A stretch of DNA of 64,000 bases from Breoghania sp. (GCF_963674635.1 NZ_OY771475.1:2108001-2172000); one strand, 5' to 3'. Shown: positions 27,748 through 38,496, numbered from the stretch's first letter. The notes: generated by a model from the letters alone, not told the origin. Made by a program: numbers and translations.

Positions 27748-27897
27748 GGCCGATCCTTCGAGACGGTCGCCATGGCGACCTCCTCAGGATGACGTTCTTT
27801 GCGTTGTTGGTTTCGCGGAATGGTTCTTCTGGACGCCAGCCACACACTCGACGTCATCCTGAGGAGGCATCGCAGATGCCGTCTCGAAGGATCGGCC
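27748..27897. repeat. composite palindromic intergenic element, copy B
   Basis: Inverted arms at 27748-27794 (GGCCGATCCTTCGAGACG...) and 27852-27897 (CGTCATCCTGAGGAGG...) around a 57-base spacer. It has the same sequence and layout as the copies at 9475 and 48291. A C-rich stretch with TGCCACACGCTCCCCC-type microrepeats follows at about 27900-27970. Confidence 0.9.
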
Positions 27898-28049
27898 ACA
27901 CGCTCCCCCCCCTGCCACACGCTCCCCCCTTGCCACACGCGCCTGCTCCCCTTCCCTATCCCCCATCCGCCCCATAGCCAGCCCCTCCGATCTGCGCCAG
28001 ACTGCCCAAATCGTGCAAGGGGAGAGTGCGCAGGGAGGACTGCCGAAGC

Positions 28050-28808
28050 ATGGACGATTTCGCGATGCGCGCGCCGCTCGCCATCGAGGGGGTGAGCTAT
28101 GCCTATGGCGCGAAACGCGCGCTCGATGATGTGAGCCTGACACTCGCACCGGCCCGCGTCACCGCGCTGTTGGGGCCGAACGGGGCGGGCAAGACCACGC
28201 TGTTCGCGCTGATCACCGGGCTTTTCGACAGCCGAGCGGGCCATATCCGCATTGACGGACACGCGTTGAAACGCGACCGCTCCAGGGCGCTTTCCGGCCT
28301 CGGCATCGTCTTTCAGGCTCAGACACTGGATCTTGACCTGACAGTGGAGCGCAACCTTCGCTATTTCGCAGCGCTTCGGGGCTTAAGCAGGCGGCAGGCC
28401 GGGGACCGTATCGCCGCGCTGCTCGATCAGGTGGGGCTGACAGATCAACGCCGCGCCAAGGTGCGCGCGCTTTCCGGCGGGCAGAGGCGACGGGTGGAGG
28501 TGGCGCGGGCCCTCCTCGACCGACCGCGCCTCCTGCTTCTCGATGAACCCTCCACCGGCCTCGACATCGCCACCCGGCGCTGGCTGGTCAACGAGGTTCA
28601 CCGGCTCGCCCGCGAAGACGGGATCGCCGTTCTCTGGGCCACCCATCTGGTGGACGAGGTTCTGCCGGAGGACGACCTGATCGTTCTGGAAAAGGGCCGC
28701 ATCGTTGCGCGCGGCGAGGTCGGCCAGGTGGTTCGCAATGCGGGGGCGGATGGGCTTGATGACGCCTTCACCCGGCTCACATCGATGCGTGAGGAGGAAC
28801 GCCTTTGA
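28050..28808 (+). CDS. ABC transporter ATP-binding protein of the PQQ/lut-type system
   Basis: ATPase of 252 residues. Walker A is GPNGAGKTT, the signature is LSGGQRRRVEVARALL, and Walker B is RLLLLDEPSTGLD; the H-loop is in LWATHLVDEV. It belongs to the group of ATPases found with PQQ-dependent alcohol oxidation (PQQ_ABC_ATP), which corresponds to LutE of the Methylobacterium lanthanide locus. The ATG at 28050 follows AGGGAGGA. Its permease overlaps the stop, while the matching binding protein is 5.6 kb away at 34364. Transport of lanthanide complexes is inferred. Confidence 0.88.
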   Translation: MDDFAMRAPLAIEGVSYAYGAKRALDDVSLTLAPARVTALLGPNGAGKTTLFALITGLFDSRAGHIRIDGHALKRDRSRALSGLGIVFQAQTLDLDLTVERNLRYFAALRGLSRRQAGDRIAALLDQVGLTDQRRAKVRALSGGQRRRVEVARALLDRPRLLLLDEPSTGLDIATRRWLVNEVHRLAREDGIAVLWATHLVDEVLPEDDLIVLEKGRIVARGEVGQVVRNAGADGLDDAFTRLTSMREEERL

Positions 28809-29614
28809 CCCCCTCCCATGCCGCCCGCGCCTTCATCGCCATCCTGACCCGCGAGATCCTGCGTTTCGTGCAGCAGAAGGAGCGCTTTCTGGCCGCCCTC
28901 GTGCGCCCGCTCATCTGGTTGATCGTCTTTGCGGCGGGTTTTCGCGCAACGCTGGGCCTCTCGATCATCCCGCCCTATCAGACCTACATCACCTATGACG
29001 TCTATGTGGTGCCGGGGCTGATCGGCATGATCCAGCTTTTCAACGGCATGCAGTCCTCGCTCTCCATGGTCTATGACCGGGAGATGGGCTCCATGCGGGT
29101 GCTGTTGTCCACGCCGCTGCCGCGCTGGTTCGTGCTGGCCGCCCGCATGATGGCAGCGACCTTCGTCTCCATCATTCAGGTCTATGCCTTTGCGGGCATC
29201 GCCCTGGCTCTCGGCACGGACCTGCCCCTGCCCGGCCTTGTCGCCATGCTGCCCGTCCTCGTCATGACGGGGCTGACGCTTTCGGCCATCGGCATGTTCC
29301 TGTCGTCCTGGATCCGCCAGCTTGAGAATTTCGCCGGCATCATGAATTTCGTGATCTTCCCGATGTTCTTCATTTCCAGCGCGCTTTACCCGCTGTGGCG
29401 GGTAAAGGAATCGAGCCTCTGGCTCTTCCACGCCTGCGCGTGGAACCCCTTCACCTACATCGTGGAAGCCATCCGCTTCGCGCTCTACGGACAGGTAAAC
29501 ACCTTCGCGCTGATGGTGGTGGCGGTAACGCTGGCGGTGTTCGGGGCTGCCTCGGTGGTGGGATATACCCCCGCGCGGGGTGGGCCGGCTGCGGGACGGG
29601 CGGGGGCTGGGTGA
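28805..29614 (+). CDS. ABC-2 type permease of the PQQ/lut-type system
   Basis: Membrane partner of the preceding ATPase, 269 residues with about six hydrophobic helices (IWLIVFAAGFRATLGLSII, VSIIQVYAFAGIALALG and VAMLPVLVMTGLTLSAIGMF among them). It starts at a TTG that overlaps the ATPase stop and sits seven bases after a perfect AGGAGG. The charged loop SMVYDREMGSMRVLLSTPLP is typical of ABC-2 permeases. It corresponds to LutF in lanthanide loci. ABC-2 permeases more often export, so the direction of transport is an open point. Confidence 0.87.
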   Translation: MTPSHAARAFIAILTREILRFVQQKERFLAALVRPLIWLIVFAAGFRATLGLSIIPPYQTYITYDVYVVPGLIGMIQLFNGMQSSLSMVYDREMGSMRVLLSTPLPRWFVLAARMMAATFVSIIQVYAFAGIALALGTDLPLPGLVAMLPVLVMTGLTLSAIGMFLSSWIRQLENFAGIMNFVIFPMFFISSALYPLWRVKESSLWLFHACAWNPFTYIVEAIRFALYGQVNTFALMVVAVTLAVFGAASVVGYTPARGGPAAGRAGAG

Positions 29615-29763
29615 TAGATCCATCCTTCGCAATGAGACCCGTCGTGCCGCGTTGCCTGCCTTCGTGGCCACAACGCCATCAAATGTTTGTCACTATTCAC
29701 GATAATGAGGCCGATCTAGGCTTTCATTGCTTTCAAAGCGATTCCTGATGTTGCGGGGCAGCC

Positions 29764-31785
29764 ATGGGCGATTTCAACGAATTCCACCGCGAAGATGGCC
29801 GTCCCACCGACGCTGAGCGATGCCTGATCGGAGCGGCGGGAAGTGGGGAGATCTCGGATTGTAGCGATTTTCCGGAAGTGGAGAGGATTATCTCTCCCGG
29901 CCTCCTGCGCGCGGTCACCACCGATGACTTCCAGCACTCGGATTATCCAGACTGGCGTCTCGCGCCGGAGGGGGTTCAGCTCATCGGCGCGATCTTTGAG
30001 GAACCTGTCTACCTCGCCAACCGCCGCATTCCCGCCCCTCTTATTCTTGAATTCTGCGCGTTCAAGAGGGGGGTGAATCTGACCAACACCCGTATTGAGG
30101 GTCCTATACGCTTCGACCATTCGACTTTCAATGGCGAAGTCCTCATCGATGCTACGGTTGTTACTGGTCAAGTTAGCGCAAACAATACCGCCTTTCTCAA
30201 TGCCGGTGGCAGAGCCTTATCTGCGCAAGGCATAAAAGCAGCAGGCTGGTTCATGCATAACGCGAAGGTCGAAGGCGAATTCGCCATAAACAGCTCTGAG
30301 ATCGCTGGGCAGTTCGCCTCCCGCAACGCTATTTTTTGCAACCCTGCCGGCCGTGCAATACGGGCGCAAGGCATCAAGGCGACGAGTTGGTTCATGCACG
30401 TTGCGACAGTGGAGGGAGAATTCGCCATCAACGGGGCGGAAATCTCTGGTCAGTTTGGCGCCGAAGACGCCACCTTCTGCAATCCAACGGGAATAGCACT
30501 CAGGGGTTCATTCAGTCGATTTCTCGGAGGAATATTGATTAGGGGGAACACTCGTATCGACGGGGAAATCCGCCTTGATCGAGCCACGGTTAAAACAGGG
30601 TTCCAGCTTACCGGCCTAACGCTTTCCCCCTCATTAGACCGCTGCCTAACCCTTGCCAATGCCAACATCGAAGCACCAGTTCAGTTCTTCAACACGACAT
30701 TTCTTGGCGCCATCGACACGAGACGCACACGTTTTCGCAGTGCAGCTAATTTTCGCAGTGCCGCGCTGATCTGCTCAGCGCAGGCGCGCAAGCAGGGGCT
30801 TATAGTTGCAGAGGCGTTGGAACAATCTGAAGCCTTACGTATGCCAAGCTATTGCCTGCTGTTACAAGAGGCCGTTTTCGAGGGCAGGCTGATCATGCCG
30901 CGTGTATGCCCTCAAGGCATCGTCGACCTTTCGCGGGCGCGTTGCGATACCCTTGAGGACTTCGAGAGCGGTTGGCCACCGAATTTGGAACCGGGGCAGG
31001 ATGTCTGCAACGATCGGCTCTGCGATACCGAAAGCGGTCGCGACATCCAGCACATCGTGCTCGACGGGTTCGAGTGCAGGCACTTCGAGCACCCTTCAGG
31101 AACGATTCGCCCCTCCGGCGACCATGTGGGCGAGGCGCGCGTCCGTTGGCTTGCGGGGCAGTCCGCCGCCGACCTGAAAGGTCACTTCAACCCGCAACCC
31201 TGGCGCATGACGTCCGCCGTGCTGCGGGCCATGGGCTACGACAAGGCGGCGGACAAGGTTTCCATCGAGCGCCGTACGCGCCAAAGGCGCGCAGACGGCA
31301 TTCCCCTGCGCTCGCGCATCATGGGCTTCCTGCTGCACCATGCGGCTGACTACGGCTACAATCCGGTCAAAGCGACGCTTTGGTGCGCAACACTTGTCGT
31401 AGCCTTTTCTCTTGTTTTCTGGGCCTTGGAAGCCGCCTGTTCCAATGGTGCCTGCGGGCCGGAAAGGCTCTTCCAGCAGGTGCGTGAAGGCGATATCGAG
31501 AACACCCCCTACCCCACGTTCCAACCGCTTCTTTATTCGCTGGATCTCTTCGTGCCGATCCTCGATTTCGGCTCGGACACGCTGTGGCGGGCAGACGTGA
31601 CAGCTTCGCCGCCCTTCAAGAAGCCTCTCGTGTCCATCGGCTGGCAGCCTTGGAACTTCATCCATTCCATTCCGGTGGGATGGTTCGCCCACATTCTCGC
31701 GATATTCGAACGGGTTGTCGGCGCGATCATGGTGGCGATTACCATCATCGGCTTTACTGGACTGGTAAAGCGCGAAGAGAAGTGA
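29764..31785 (+). CDS. large pentapeptide-repeat-like membrane protein
   Basis: Not a member of the quinoprotein set by sequence. Residues about 75-350 are built from beta-helix-like repeats with hydrophobic and Phe/Cys spacing. Two long internal copies stand out: GIKAAGWFMHNAKVEGEFAI and GIKATSWFMHVATVEGEFAI, about 50 residues apart. The C-terminal part, after a QPWRMTSAVLRAMGYDKAAD motif, has membrane helices (LWCATLVVAFSLVFWALEA and AIMVAITIIGFTGLV). Similar proteins are sometimes labelled membrane-associated oxidoreductases, without biochemical support. Base composition in the first half is lower in GC than the flanks, suggesting it was inserted into the cluster. Confidence 0.8.
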   Translation: MGDFNEFHREDGRPTDAERCLIGAAGSGEISDCSDFPEVERIISPGLLRAVTTDDFQHSDYPDWRLAPEGVQLIGAIFEEPVYLANRRIPAPLILEFCAFKRGVNLTNTRIEGPIRFDHSTFNGEVLIDATVVTGQVSANNTAFLNAGGRALSAQGIKAAGWFMHNAKVEGEFAINSSEIAGQFASRNAIFCNPAGRAIRAQGIKATSWFMHVATVEGEFAINGAEISGQFGAEDATFCNPTGIALRGSFSRFLGGILIRGNTRIDGEIRLDRATVKTGFQLTGLTLSPSLDRCLTLANANIEAPVQFFNTTFLGAIDTRRTRFRSAANFRSAALICSAQARKQGLIVAEALEQSEALRMPSYCLLLQEAVFEGRLIMPRVCPQGIVDLSRARCDTLEDFESGWPPNLEPGQDVCNDRLCDTESGRDIQHIVLDGFECRHFEHPSGTIRPSGDHVGEARVRWLAGQSAADLKGHFNPQPWRMTSAVLRAMGYDKAADKVSIERRTRQRRADGIPLRSRIMGFLLHHAADYGYNPVKATLWCATLVVAFSLVFWALEAACSNGACGPERLFQQVREGDIENTPYPTFQPLLYSLDLFVPILDFGSDTLWRADVTASPPFKKPLVSIGWQPWNFIHSIPVGWFAHILAIFERVVGAIMVAITIIGFTGLVKREEK

Positions 31786-31813
31786 AATCCTCTTCGCGCC
31801 CGTTCAGATCACC

Positions 31814-32653
31814 TCACCCCAAGATCCTTGCGTGATGCCTCAGGTGGTCGTCGATGAAGGTGGCGATGAAGAAATAGGAGTGGTCGTAGCCCGGCTGCAT
31901 GCGGATCTTGGCGGACTGACCCGCCTCCTTGCAGGCATCGACCAGACGCGAGGTCTGGAGCTGTTCTTCCAGAAAACCGTCCGCATCGCCCTGATCGACC
32001 AAAATCTGCGTCGGGAACCCGCGTGTGCGCACCAGTTCGCAGGCATCATGCGCCTTCCAGGCCTCCCGGTCCTCGCCCAGATAGGCGGTGAACGCCTTCT
32101 GGCCCCACGGCACCTGCGTCGGTGCGACGATGGGCGAGAAGGCCGAGACGGACTTGAAGAGATCCGGATTGCGCAGCGCCACTGTGAGCGCGCCGTGGCC
32201 GCCCATGGAATGGCCCATCACGCCGAAGCCGCCTTCGCGCACCGGGAACGCCTCGCGGATGAGAGCGGGCAGTTCTTCGGTGACATAGGAATACATCTTG
32301 AAATGCGGGGCCCAGGGGCTCTGCGTCGCATCCACATAGAAACCCGCGCCCTGGCCCAGATCGTAGGCCTCGTCATTGGCCACGCCTTCGCCGCGCGGGC
32401 TGGTGTCGGGGGCGACGACCATCAGGCCAAGCTCGGAAGCCATGCGCTGCGCGCCCGCCTTGACGGTGAAATTCTCTTCGGTGCAGGTGAGACCCGACAG
32501 CCAGAAGACACAAGGCACAGGCCCGTTTTCCGCCGCAGGCGGCAGGAAGACCGACAGCCGCATCGGCGTGCCGGTGGAGGTGCTGTCATGGGAAAGGGTC
32601 AGCTGACGGCCGCCGAAACAGGTCGTTTTCGACAGTTCCTCAAAGACGGACAT
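31814..32653 (-). CDS. fghA: S-formylglutathione hydrolase
   Basis: Hydrolyses S-formylglutathione to formate and glutathione, the second step of glutathione-linked formaldehyde oxidation. The 279 residues have the esterase-D fold, with the nucleophile in GHSMGGHGALTVAL, the acid in LVDQGDADGFLEEQL and His in GYDHSYFFIATFIDDH. The N-terminus (CFGGRQLTLSHDSTSTGTPM) matches the family closely. It lies directly downstream of the S-(hydroxymethyl)glutathione dehydrogenase gene on the minus strand, so the two likely form an operon for formaldehyde produced by XoxF. Confidence 0.95.
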   Translation of the reverse strand: MSVFEELSKTTCFGGRQLTLSHDSTSTGTPMRLSVFLPPAAENGPVPCVFWLSGLTCTEENFTVKAGAQRMASELGLMVVAPDTSPRGEGVANDEAYDLGQGAGFYVDATQSPWAPHFKMYSYVTEELPALIREAFPVREGGFGVMGHSMGGHGALTVALRNPDLFKSVSAFSPIVAPTQVPWGQKAFTAYLGEDREAWKAHDACELVRTRGFPTQILVDQGDADGFLEEQLQTSRLVDACKEAGQSAKIRMQPGYDHSYFFIATFIDDHLRHHARILG

Positions 32654-32783
32654 GAAGGTACTCCGGATTGTTGCATTCGTGTCGAACGGGCGGCCTGCCG
32701 GATTGGCCGCCGCCCGTCGACCTGATCCGCCGCCGGATCACTCCGGCGGACAGAGGCTTATGACCCTGCGCGCCCAGCGCGCG

Positions 32784-33914
<1,131 letters not shown>

Positions 33915-34363
33915 CGCAGTCGTCCTTCCTAGAATTTTCGTCTCAGATCCCTGAGATCTCTCATGTCAGATCAGGGCGGGCACATGAATCACCCGGAGCC
34001 ACCCGACAGGGGATGCCGGGCCCAGAGCCTGTCCGTCAAACAGTTTTTACGGTATCCGCCCACTGCGCTTCTATGGTCCGAAAGTACCCTTTTCCCGCCA
34101 TAGCGCCATGTTTTCGCGTGCTTTACGCACAAGCTTCCCTTGCGCCTTTTCACAAGACCACAAACTGCCGCAGCGTTCCCGGTCACTTATGGCACTTAAG
34201 GCCAATGGGACCGCGACGGAGCTTTTGCAATATTACTGTTAAACGACCCGAAGACAGACCGGATCGCGGCCTGAATCGCTTCCGAAATTGTGAACCCGAC
34301 AAGAGGTTCGGAGGGAACGGGGGCGAACGCGAATCCTGGCGAGGGGCACGGGAGGGACACTTC
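33915..34363. promoter_or_regulatory. divergent region between flhA and the binding-protein operon
   Basis: This 449-base gap must hold promoters for the flhA-fghA pair (minus) and the 34364 operon (plus). Readings on the plus strand here lack start signals. A GGGAGGG ribosome site lies at 34350-34356 before the TTG at 34364. No unambiguous operator was found. Confidence 0.5.
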
Positions 34364-35662
34364 TTGACACCGATCCAACGTGGCCTGGCGGCTGCGCGAG
34401 GAGGATTTGCGCGCAGCCTTGCCCCCACCGGGAAGGCGCGTTCCGCGCGGCCTTTGAAACGCGCGATGATCCTGCTTGCCAGCATGTGCGGTCTGTTCGC
34501 TGCACTTTGCGGCACACAAACCACCCACGCGGCGCAGGGCCTCTCATTGGAGATGGTCTATCTCACCAGGGCGGAGAAGCCGCGGCTGTCGCTTGCCTTC
34601 GTGGACCCGGAGGTTGAAGACCCCGGCGTGTGGGGCGCAAGGCTCGCACTGAAGGACAACCAGACCACCGGTCGCTTCCTCGGCCACACCTATTCCCTGC
34701 GCGAGGTGGTCGTGCCTGCCGACGGGGACATTGCGGCGGCCTTCGAACAGGAGGTTGCAAGCGGGCACCGCTATTTCATCGCGGATCTGGCCCATGACGA
34801 TCTTCTGGCCATCGCGCGGGCCGAAGGCGCGGATGGCACGCTCATATTCAACGGGCGGGCGGGCGAGACGGATCTGCGCACCGACACCTGTTTCAACCAT
34901 GTCTTCCACACCGCCCTGTCGCTTGCTCAGCGCAGCGATGCGCTGATGCAGTTTCTGGTCTGGAAGCGCTGGGCGAACGTCTTTCTCCTGTCCGGCACGG
35001 GGCCGGGGGACGCGGCCTTTGCCGAAGCGATCCGCCAATCGGCGCGGAAATTCGGCGCGGAAATTGTAGCGGATGAAGCTTACGCCTATTCGCCCATCGC
35101 GCGGCGGACCGATTCCGGCCACATCCAGGTGCAGCGCCAGATGCCGGTCGCGACGCAAGGGGCGGGCGATGATTACGATGTGCTGATCGTTGCGGACGAA
35201 AACGACCTTTTCGGCGAATACCTGCCCTTCAATACCCATGCGCCGCGCCCGGTTGCGGGCACACAAGGGCTTGCGCCGCTCTCCTGGCACAGGGTTCAGG
35301 AGCAATGGGGCTCCACCCAGTTCCAGAACCGCTTTGTGGCGGAGGCCGGGCGCTGGATGGAGGAACGCGATTACGGCGCATGGCTTGCGGTGCGCGCCAT
35401 CGGCGAGGCGGTGACCCGCACCAACACCACCGACACGGGCGCGGTGCGCGCCTATTTGCGATCCGGAGACTTCGCGCTTGGCGGCTTCAAGGGCGTGGGG
35501 CTTTCCTTCCGCACATGGAACCAGCAGATGCGCCAGCCGGTGATCCTCACCAACAAGCGCGTTCTGGTGTCGGTCTCGCCGCAACCGGGCTTTCTGCACC
35601 AGCGCACCAAGCTCGACAGCCTCGGCTACGACCAGCCGGAAACGTCCTGCAACCTGCAATAA
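34364..35662 (+). CDS. ABC substrate-binding protein of the PQQ/lut-type system (LutA-like)
   Basis: Periplasmic binding protein of 432 residues from a TTG that follows GGGAGGG by seven bases. The signal region is LLASMCGLFAALCGTQTTHA. The mature part starts LEMVYLTRAEKPRLSLAF and has the branched-chain-receptor-like layout seen in PQQ_ABC_bind proteins, including CFNHVFHTALSLAQRSDALM. It should pair with the ATPase and permease at 28050-29614. In Methylobacterium the related protein, LutA, serves lanthanide uptake. An internal ATG at 34466 would start inside the signal region. Confidence 0.85.
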   Translation: MTPIQRGLAAARGGFARSLAPTGKARSARPLKRAMILLASMCGLFAALCGTQTTHAAQGLSLEMVYLTRAEKPRLSLAFVDPEVEDPGVWGARLALKDNQTTGRFLGHTYSLREVVVPADGDIAAAFEQEVASGHRYFIADLAHDDLLAIARAEGADGTLIFNGRAGETDLRTDTCFNHVFHTALSLAQRSDALMQFLVWKRWANVFLLSGTGPGDAAFAEAIRQSARKFGAEIVADEAYAYSPIARRTDSGHIQVQRQMPVATQGAGDDYDVLIVADENDLFGEYLPFNTHAPRPVAGTQGLAPLSWHRVQEQWGSTQFQNRFVAEAGRWMEERDYGAWLAVRAIGEAVTRTNTTDTGAVRAYLRSGDFALGGFKGVGLSFRTWNQQMRQPVILTNKRVLVSVSPQPGFLHQRTKLDSLGYDQPETSCNLQ

Positions 35663-35684
35663 CCGACCAGCAAACGGAGATCGC

Positions 35685-36677
35685 ATGTCCGACTTGGCGA
35701 AACTCTGCACCTGCCTCATGCCTGCCGCCGCAGCGCTTGCCAGTGCGCTTGCCTTCACGCCTGTGGCGCAAGGCCAGACCGTGTTTGTCTCCAACGAGAA
35801 AGGCAACTCGATCACGGTTATCGACGCTGCCACGCGTGAAGTGACAAACACCATCCCCGTGGGCGAACGCCCGCGCGGCATCGCCCTCAGCACGGATAAC
35901 CGGCTTCTCTATATCTGCGCCAGCGATTCCGATCATATCGAGGTGCTCGATACGGAAAGTCTGGAGATGATCGGCACGCTTCCCTCCGGGCCCGATCCGG
36001 AGCTCATGACCATCGCGCCCGACGGTAAGCGGCTATACGTGGCCAATGAGGACGACAATCTCGTCACCGTGATCGATCTGGAAACAGGCGATGTACTGAA
36101 CGAGGTGCAGGTCGGTGTGGAGCCGGAAGGCATGGGCGTCAGCCCGGACGGCAAGATCATCGTCAACACCTCCGAGACCACCAACATGGCGCATTTCATC
36201 GATGCGGAGAGCTTCGAGATCGTCGCAAACGTGCTGGTCGACCAGCGTCCGCGCTATGCGCAATTCACCGCCGACGGCGAGGAAGTGTGGGTGAGTTCGG
36301 AAATCGGCGGCACGGTGTCCGTGATCGACGCGGCGACCCGCGAAATCAAGCACAAGATCTCCTTTTCCGTGCCCGGCCTTCAAAAGGAAGCCCTTCAGCC
36401 GGTCGGCATCGCCATAGCCAGCGACCGTTCCAGGGCTTTCGTCGCTCTTGGACCGGCAAACCGGGTCGCCGTGATCAACGCGGAAACCTATGAGGTGGAG
36501 GATTACCTGCTCGTCGGACAGCGCGTCTGGCAGCTCGCCTTCACCCCCGACGAGAGCCAGCTCTATGCAACGAACGGCGTTTCCAACGACGTGTCGGTGA
36601 TCGATGTCGCCGCTCTGAAAACGCTCGTCTCCATTCCCGTGGGAAGCTTCCCGTGGGGCGTCGCGATCAAGCCCTGA
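35685..36677 (+). CDS. exported YVTN beta-propeller protein of the PQQ system
   Basis: Exported protein of 330 residues with a signal peptide (PAAAALASALAFTPVAQG). It is a beta-propeller built from YVTN-type repeats: TVFVSNEKGNSITVIDAATR, RLYVANEDDNLVTVIDLETG and QLYATNGVSNDVSVIDVAAL mark separate blades. This matches the PQQ-dependent catabolism-associated beta-propeller family. A GGAG ribosome site precedes the ATG. It follows the LutA-like gene by 22 bases and is probably cotranscribed. What it binds is unknown. Confidence 0.88.
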   Translation: MSDLAKLCTCLMPAAAALASALAFTPVAQGQTVFVSNEKGNSITVIDAATREVTNTIPVGERPRGIALSTDNRLLYICASDSDHIEVLDTESLEMIGTLPSGPDPELMTIAPDGKRLYVANEDDNLVTVIDLETGDVLNEVQVGVEPEGMGVSPDGKIIVNTSETTNMAHFIDAESFEIVANVLVDQRPRYAQFTADGEEVWVSSEIGGTVSVIDAATREIKHKISFSVPGLQKEALQPVGIAIASDRSRAFVALGPANRVAVINAETYEVEDYLLVGQRVWQLAFTPDESQLYATNGVSNDVSVIDVAALKTLVSIPVGSFPWGVAIKP

Positions 36678-36708
36678 TCGATTTCATTCAACGGGAGGAA
36701 ACACAACG

Positions 36709-37158
36709 ATGATGCGCAAGACCGCAAAGAGATTTCAGGCAGCCCTTTTCGGCCTCGCGGCGGCGAGCCTTCTGGCCGTGCCCAGCGCACAGGCGGATGG
36801 CTATCTCGCCACACAACCGGAGGAACTTGAGGATCTGGTCCTCGGCACCGACATGATCGGTTTCAACGTCTCGCCGAAGGAATACAATCTGCGCACCGGC
36901 CAGTCCTATTCGCTCAAGATCAAGGCGTCGGGCTATCAGGAATATGCGCTCGTTGCTCCGGAATTCTTCGACTACATCTGGCTGCGCAAGGTCGAGGCCG
37001 GCGACATGGAGATCAAGGCCAACTCGATCTACGAACTGGAATTCGAAGACGAGAGCGAAGCGGAGATCTTCTTCGTTCCCATCCGGCCGGGCACCTATCA
37101 GATGTATGCGCGCGGACTGCTGGAAAAAGGCACCGTCGTCACCATCCATGTGAAGTGA
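36709..37158 (+). CDS. exported cupredoxin-like protein, 149 aa
   Basis: Small exported protein with a signal peptide (FGLAAASLLAVPSAQA). The rest, with FNVSPKEYNLRTGQSYSLKI, YELEFEDESEAEIFFVPIRP and TYQMYARGLLEKGTVVTIHVK, has the strand pattern of a cupredoxin. However, the usual Cys-His-Met copper set is not seen, so it may bind something else. The acidic patch EFEDESEAEIFFV is worth attention for metal binding. A GGGAGG site lies nine bases before the start. It is part of the 34364-38867 operon. Confidence 0.75.
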   Translation: MMRKTAKRFQAALFGLAAASLLAVPSAQADGYLATQPEELEDLVLGTDMIGFNVSPKEYNLRTGQSYSLKIKASGYQEYALVAPEFFDYIWLRKVEAGDMEIKANSIYELEFEDESEAEIFFVPIRPGTYQMYARGLLEKGTVVTIHVK

Positions 37159-37162
37159 TCCG

Positions 37163-37789
37163 ATGAGACCTTCCCGGCTTTTCCTGATCCTGGGTATCGC
37201 CTTGCCTGTGGCGCATGTGAGCGCCGCGGCCCCCGCTCACGCGGCAGGCGGCGGCAATGAAGACTGGCCCTGCATTCAACGTCTCGTGCCGCAAATCTCC
37301 CCTGCGCAGGTCTGGTCGGGCCCGATCCCGGAACCGGCCATGTGGGAGCGCGATGGCGAGGTCGCGCGGCTCGGGGCAACCATTGCCGCAAGGCGCATGT
37401 CGATTGAGGACGCGCAAATCATGGTCGCTCATTTCGCCCAGAGGCTCGGTGAGACGCGCGAGGCGCGCCTGACCGCGCTCTTCGGGCGGGCCTTGCAGGT
37501 GATCAACCGCGACCGCGCCTCACTCATTGCCGGGATCAAGCGGTTTTCCCGCAAACAGGCGGGGCTGGCGGCGCGCGTGCAACAGACACGCGCCGCCCTT
37601 CAGGCAGACGATCTGTCAGAGGAAAAGCGCAAGGATCTCATGGAAGCCCTGACATGGGACCAGCGGATCTTCGAAGATCGGGAGAAGACGCAGATCTATC
37701 TCTGCGAGCAGCCCGTGCTTCTGGAACAGCGCGCCTTTGCGCTCGGCCGCGCCATCGGCGCGCTTTTCCAACCTGAAACGGAGCGATAA
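37163..37789 (+). CDS. exported hypothetical protein, 208 aa
   Basis: Unknown function. A signal peptide (LFLILGIALPVAHVSAAAP) is followed by EDWPCIQRLVPQISPAQVW, a motif I associate with proteins beside xoxF and lut-type genes. A second cysteine occurs in YLCEQPVLLEQRAF near the C-terminus, so one disulfide is possible. The middle is helical (RDRASLIAGIKRFSRKQAGL). It lies four bases after the cupredoxin-like gene and two bases before the next, so translation is probably coupled. Confidence 0.75.
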   Translation: MRPSRLFLILGIALPVAHVSAAAPAHAAGGGNEDWPCIQRLVPQISPAQVWSGPIPEPAMWERDGEVARLGATIAARRMSIEDAQIMVAHFAQRLGETREARLTALFGRALQVINRDRASLIAGIKRFSRKQAGLAARVQQTRAALQADDLSEEKRKDLMEALTWDQRIFEDREKTQIYLCEQPVLLEQRAFALGRAIGALFQPETER

Positions 37790-37791
37790 TC

Positions 37792-38496
37792 ATGGCCCTT
37801 CGCGCGCATGCGCTCGCCCTGTGCCTTGCGGTTCTGACAAGCCTCGCCTCCCCTGCTTTGGCGGATGGCATGGAGGGGCTGACACCCGACAGCGCGGCCG
37901 CCGAGATCTACGGCTTCGACCAGTTGAAGGGACTGGGCGAGGAGGCAGAGCTCGTCTTCGACTATAGGCTGGAAGGCCGGATGGTGGATGAGGCCTTTGC
38001 AGATGAAGTGATCCTCGCCTTCAAGCGCGCAGGAAAGAAAGGCGACCATGGCTATGACGTGGCGGCGACGCTTTTCGCAAAAGGCGCTGCGCGCGAGATC
38101 GGACCTCTGGTCGCCAGCAAATTCAATCCGATCCTGCTGATCTTCTTCCAGCATGACGTGAACCAGATGAGCCGCGGCACCGGCGGATCAAGCCACTATT
38201 TCCGCAATGTGATCCGCCATTCCATGGGCATGAAAGGCGCATTTTACGCCGAAGACGTGACCGCAGAGGTGGCCGGCAAGACCGTGAAGGCGCGCCAGAT
38301 CAGCTTCACGCCCTTTGTCAGCGACACGCACAAGGCGCAGATGAGCAAGCTGATGACCAAGCGCTATTCGATCACGATCAGCGACGAGGTCCCCGGCGGC
38401 ATCGTGGCGCTTGAAACCGCGACGCCCGCGCGCCCCGACCAGCCCGGCGAGGGCCCGATGCTGCATGAGATCTATCAGTTGCGGGAGGTGCGGTGA
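37792..38496 (+). CDS. exported hypothetical protein, 234 aa
   Basis: Unknown function. Signal peptide (LALCLAVLTSLASPALA), then a mature protein with EIYGFDQLKGLGEEAELVFD, LIFFQHDVNQMSRGTGGSSH and SITISDEVPGGIVALETATP. The strand-rich pattern resembles lipid- or metal-handling periplasmic beta proteins, but no family can be named. GGAG lies eight bases before the ATG. Position inside the lut-type operon suggests a periplasmic accessory role, comparable in place to the small exported proteins of the Methylobacterium lut locus. Confidence 0.75.
   Translation: MALRAHALALCLAVLTSLASPALADGMEGLTPDSAAAEIYGFDQLKGLGEEAELVFDYRLEGRMVDEAFADEVILAFKRAGKKGDHGYDVAATLFAKGAAREIGPLVASKFNPILLIFFQHDVNQMSRGTGGSSHYFRNVIRHSMGMKGAFYAEDVTAEVAGKTVKARQISFTPFVSDTHKAQMSKLMTKRYSITISDEVPGGIVALETATPARPDQPGEGPMLHEIYQLREVR

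Noticed and set aside
31096..31692. Minus-strand frame inside the repeat/membrane protein
   Set aside because: It lies fully within the supported plus-strand gene and shows no motif.
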